The notes under the pieces are model-generated. The model was given only the letters and a program-made list of their open reading frames with translations. It did no database searches and had not been told where the DNA came from. Below are positions 6,207-8,227 of a stretch of 8,227 nucleotides of DNA, one piece after another. A program made the translations under genes and the position numbers. The first letter of the stretch is position 1. Each line of letters starts with the position of its first letter. The stretch covers positions 1 through 8,227 of the forward strand of contig CAKSDF010000088.1 of NCBI GenBank assembly GCA_934444695.1, given 5' to 3'. The DNA comes from an uncultured Eubacteriales bacterium (lineage in GTDB: Bacteria > Bacillota > Clostridia > Oscillospirales > Acutalibacteraceae).

Positions 6207-8227
6207 TCAGCCGACATTGTTTGCGCCCGTTTGAATTTCCGGGCTGTCGGCTGCGGGTTGGTCGGAATTTCCGCCGGAGCTTTGACCGGAATTATCGGCA
6301 GAGCCTTGACCGTCCCTTTCAAAGGGGTTGGCTCCGCCGTTTCCCATCTGACCGCCATTCGTTCCGCCTATATTTTCGTTCATATTTCCATTTCTGTTTC
6401 CACCCATATTTCCGCCGCCCATATTTCCCATACTTCCCATATCCGATACGGTTATACCGTCGGCCGATATGAGATTTGAAGAATCCTCGGCCTGTCCGTC
6501 CGACGTGGAGGGAATGGTGCCTTCAAGCTGCCCCTTAACGCTCTGTGCCCTTAGCAGACAAAACTGCTTAAGGGTGGAGACTCCCTGTTCAAATTCTTCG
6601 TAAGTGCAGAATTTCGTGGGGTCTTTTTGTACATAAGGGGAGATGAGCTCGGCCGTGCTGTCGATGAGCTGCTCAAAATATCCGCTGTCGAAATATTTTG
6701 AAATAAACTGCGAAAAGATTTCGTGATAATTCTCAAGATAGCTTTCATCAGCCAGCATCCAGTAAAGCATGGGGCGATTTTCGGCCGATCCGCCCGAGAC
6801 GGGGGTGTCTATGGGGAAATTGACCAGCGACTGCGCATCTGACGACGATTCAAACCCGCCGAAAGCAAGGTTATAATCCCAGGGAATCATCGAAAGAACC
6901 CCGTCCTTTTCGTAGAGGTAATAGTTGTGTATCATGGAGCCGGTATAGCTGTCGAAATTGAGCACAAAATTATGCACAACAAAGTATCTTGTCACCGCGT
7001 CGGTGTCCACGGTGTTTTCGATATTCTGCCGCTCGGTCAGATTTTTAAGGGAATTTATAAGGCGGGTCTTGTCGCTGTCGCCGACATCGGTTTTGGCGTT
7101 GTCGAAAATATTCTGATAGCTGTCAAAATCGTCGTCGGTATATTGCAGGAGCACGTCGCTTGATCCGTTCATCATACCGCCGCCCGGCTGACCGCCTTTT
7201 TGCCCGCTGCCGTCTTGTCGGTTTCCGTCCGGCCGATTACCATCTGTCCCGTTACCATCGGAATTTCCCCTAAAGCCGTCGTTTCCTTGACCTGTCTGTT
7301 CATCGGAAGGTAAATCGGGAGGTGTCTGTCCGTCTGAAGAGTTTTGTCCGTCCGAAAAGGGTTGTCCCTGTGAAAATCCGCCGGGAGGAGTCTGTCGGTC
7401 AAAGGAACCGTCTGAAGAGGTCTGTCCGTCGGCAGAAGACTGTCCGTCGGAATTGCTGTCGGGAAAACTACCGGGGAAATTACCGAAGAGATTCTGCCCG
7501 CCGGAAAAACCGCCGGGAGGGGTGGGGCGATCGGTCTGTCCATCGGTGCCGTTTGTGCCCTCTGCGGTATCGCTGCCATTTGAATTCTCCGTAGTGCCCG
7601 TACCGTTACCGCCGAGATTGGGAGGTGCAAAATCTCCGCCGCTTTGCTGAGTGTCGGTGCCGTTTTGAGCATTGCCGGCGTCGCTGCTTTGACCTTCACC
7701 GGTTTGATTTGCGGCGTTTTGGTCGGCACTGTTTTGGTCGGCACTGTTTTGGTAGGCGTCGCCCGCCTGCTGCTCAAACTGTTCAAACTGCGACGCGTCA
7801 AAATCCTTCCCGTTTCCCTTTCCGCCGCCCATACTCTGGCTGTCGGGTTTGTAAAGCTCGCCGTAATCGCTGCCGTAATTGCGTTCGAGAAAACTTTCCT
7901 CGATTCCCTCCACCGCAAGGTAAAGGCCGAAATCCTCGCCGTTTACCGTGATATAGGCAAAACTGCAAAGGGGTGAGCTTACACCGAAATCTCCCATTAG
8001 GGTATAGCACAGGAAATCTTTCATATAGGTGTTGTCCTGAATGATGTTGTTAAGGCACAGCTTGTCGAGGCCATGGTATGTGTTGGTCGAATCGTAGTGG
8101 TCAAACTCTATTTTAAAGCTGTATCGGTTGTTGCCGTAATTTTTGACGTTGGTAAGAGAGGTGTTTCCCTTGGCGCGCAGTCCAACATTTTTCTCGGCCT
8201 CTCCGTCGATAACCACGGTACAGGGGG
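6207..8227 (-). CDS. CotH-family protein kinase with low-complexity insertion (5' end cut by window)
   Basis: The frame stays open through the right edge, so the true start is outside; the GTG at 8216 is internal, since VGLRAKGNTSL is normally preceded by further CotH sequence. Numbering from that codon, residues 1-125 match the N-terminal half of CotH (KGNTSL, YSFKIEFD, LCLNN, YLAVEGIEESFL, GELYKPD). About 126-352 are low complexity, rich in Gly, Asn, Asp, Gln, Ser and Pro. About 353-570 resume the kinase fold with HNYYLYEKDG (430-439) and IPWDYN (444-449), whose Asp447 is the likely metal-binding residue. The tail 585-669 is Gly/Asn/Met-rich. Bacillus CotH is an atypical kinase that phosphorylates spore-coat proteins CotB and CotG; clostridial relatives are often secreted and frequently lie near VTC-type polyphosphate polymerase and DUF4956 genes (known association; those genes would be off the right edge). 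Substrate and location are unknown here. Confidence 0.88.
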   Translation of the reverse strand, partial: PCTVVIDGEAEKNVGLRAKGNTSLTNVKNYGNNRYSFKIEFDHYDSTNTYHGLDKLCLNNIIQDNTYMKDFLCYTLMGDFGVSSPLCSFAYITVNGEDFGLYLAVEGIEESFLERNYGSDYGELYKPDSQSMGGGKGNGKDFDASQFEQFEQQAGDAYQNSADQNSADQNAANQTGEGQSSDAGNAQNGTDTQQSGGDFAPPNLGGNGTGTTENSNGSDTAEGTNGTDGQTDRPTPPGGFSGGQNLFGNFPGSFPDSNSDGQSSADGQTSSDGSFDRQTPPGGFSQGQPFSDGQNSSDGQTPPDLPSDEQTGQGNDGFRGNSDGNGTDGNRPDGNRQDGSGQKGGQPGGGMMNGSSDVLLQYTDDDFDSYQNIFDNAKTDVGDSDKTRLINSLKNLTERQNIENTVDTDAVTRYFVVHNFVLNFDSYTGSMIHNYYLYEKDGVLSMIPWDYNLAFGGFESSSDAQSLVNFPIDTPVSGGSAENRPMLYWMLADESYLENYHEIFSQFISKYFDSGYFEQLIDSTAELISPYVQKDPTKFCTYEEFEQGVSTLKQFCLLRAQSVKGQLEGTIPSTSDGQAEDSSNLISADGITVSDMGSMGNMGGGNMGGNRNGNMNENIGGTNGGQMGNGGANPFERDGQGSADNSGQSSGGNSDQPAADSPEIQTGANNVG
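7716..7760 (-). repeat. Three tandem 15-bp coding repeats inside the CotH-family insertion
   Basis: GTTTTGGTCGGCACT (plus strand) occurs at 7716-7730 and exactly again at 7731-7745, followed by a diverged copy at 7746-7760. Each keeps frame and encodes a Gln-Asn-Ser-Ala-Asp unit in the minus-strand protein. It is part of the low-complexity insertion and a probable slippage site; length may vary between strains. Confidence 0.75.

Noticed and set aside
7716..7760. CRISPR-like short repeats
   Set aside because: The 15-bp copies are directly adjacent, without spacers, and are in-frame coding sequence.
7172..7918. 248-codon minus-strand open frame rich in Arg, Thr and Pro
   Set aside because: Out-of-frame shadow of the repetitive CotH insertion; composition follows from reading the Asp-Gly-Gln codon repeats in another frame.

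Overview
The window looks like an origin-proximal piece of a clostridial chromosome (Bacillota, probably an Oscillospirales/Ruminococcaceae-type gut anaerobe). The clues are strong AGGAGG-type Shine-Dalgarno sites, a short L33 gene with four cysteines ahead of secE, a glmS plus stand-alone GlmU-like acetyltransferase pair, a clostridial-type class B penicillin-binding protein (PBP), and a CotH-family kinase. A perfect parS site (the ParB/Spo0J centromere) lies at 6153-6168. The lineage is an inference; the gene families are read directly from the sequence.

Left part, minus strand. rpmG (589-738) is followed by secE (1-576, running off the left edge), as in the usual rpmG-secE-nusG order. SecE is unusual: about 160 residues with four predicted membrane helices precede its conserved cytoplasmic helix. 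The rpmG leader is about 174 nt and structured, with a strong promoter at 919-947. That promoter is interleaved with a terminator-like hairpin (895-938), probably the end of the glmS transcript.

Region 739-1409 has no convincing protein gene. It holds the rpmG leader and promoter, a run of stem-loops (994-1080), an inverted-repeat element that folds on paper into a four-way junction with almost no unpaired bases (1102-1251), and an 80-bp degenerate GCGTTT repeat tract (1271-1350).

Middle part. On the minus strand, glmS (2118-3950) and a left-handed beta-helix acetyltransferase (1410-2114) form a tightly coupled pair for amino-sugar supply (fructose-6-phosphate to glucosamine-6-phosphate, then probably acetylation of a hexosamine-1-phosphate). 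Divergently, on the plus strand, lies a class B PBP (4448-6043). The 497-bp divergent spacer holds a consensus promoter and a structured leader for glmS. For the PBP gene it holds an extended -10 promoter covered by two tandem 18-bp dyad repeats that look like operators. Precursor synthesis and peptidoglycan cross-linking are thus neighbours.

Right part. The PBP gene and a CotH-family kinase gene (6207 to the right edge, minus strand, 5' end missing) converge on a 163-bp spacer carrying parS, which may also serve as a terminator. The kinase domain is interrupted by about 225 residues of Gly/Asn/Asp/Gln/Ser/Pro-rich sequence and ends in a Gly/Asn/Met-rich tail.
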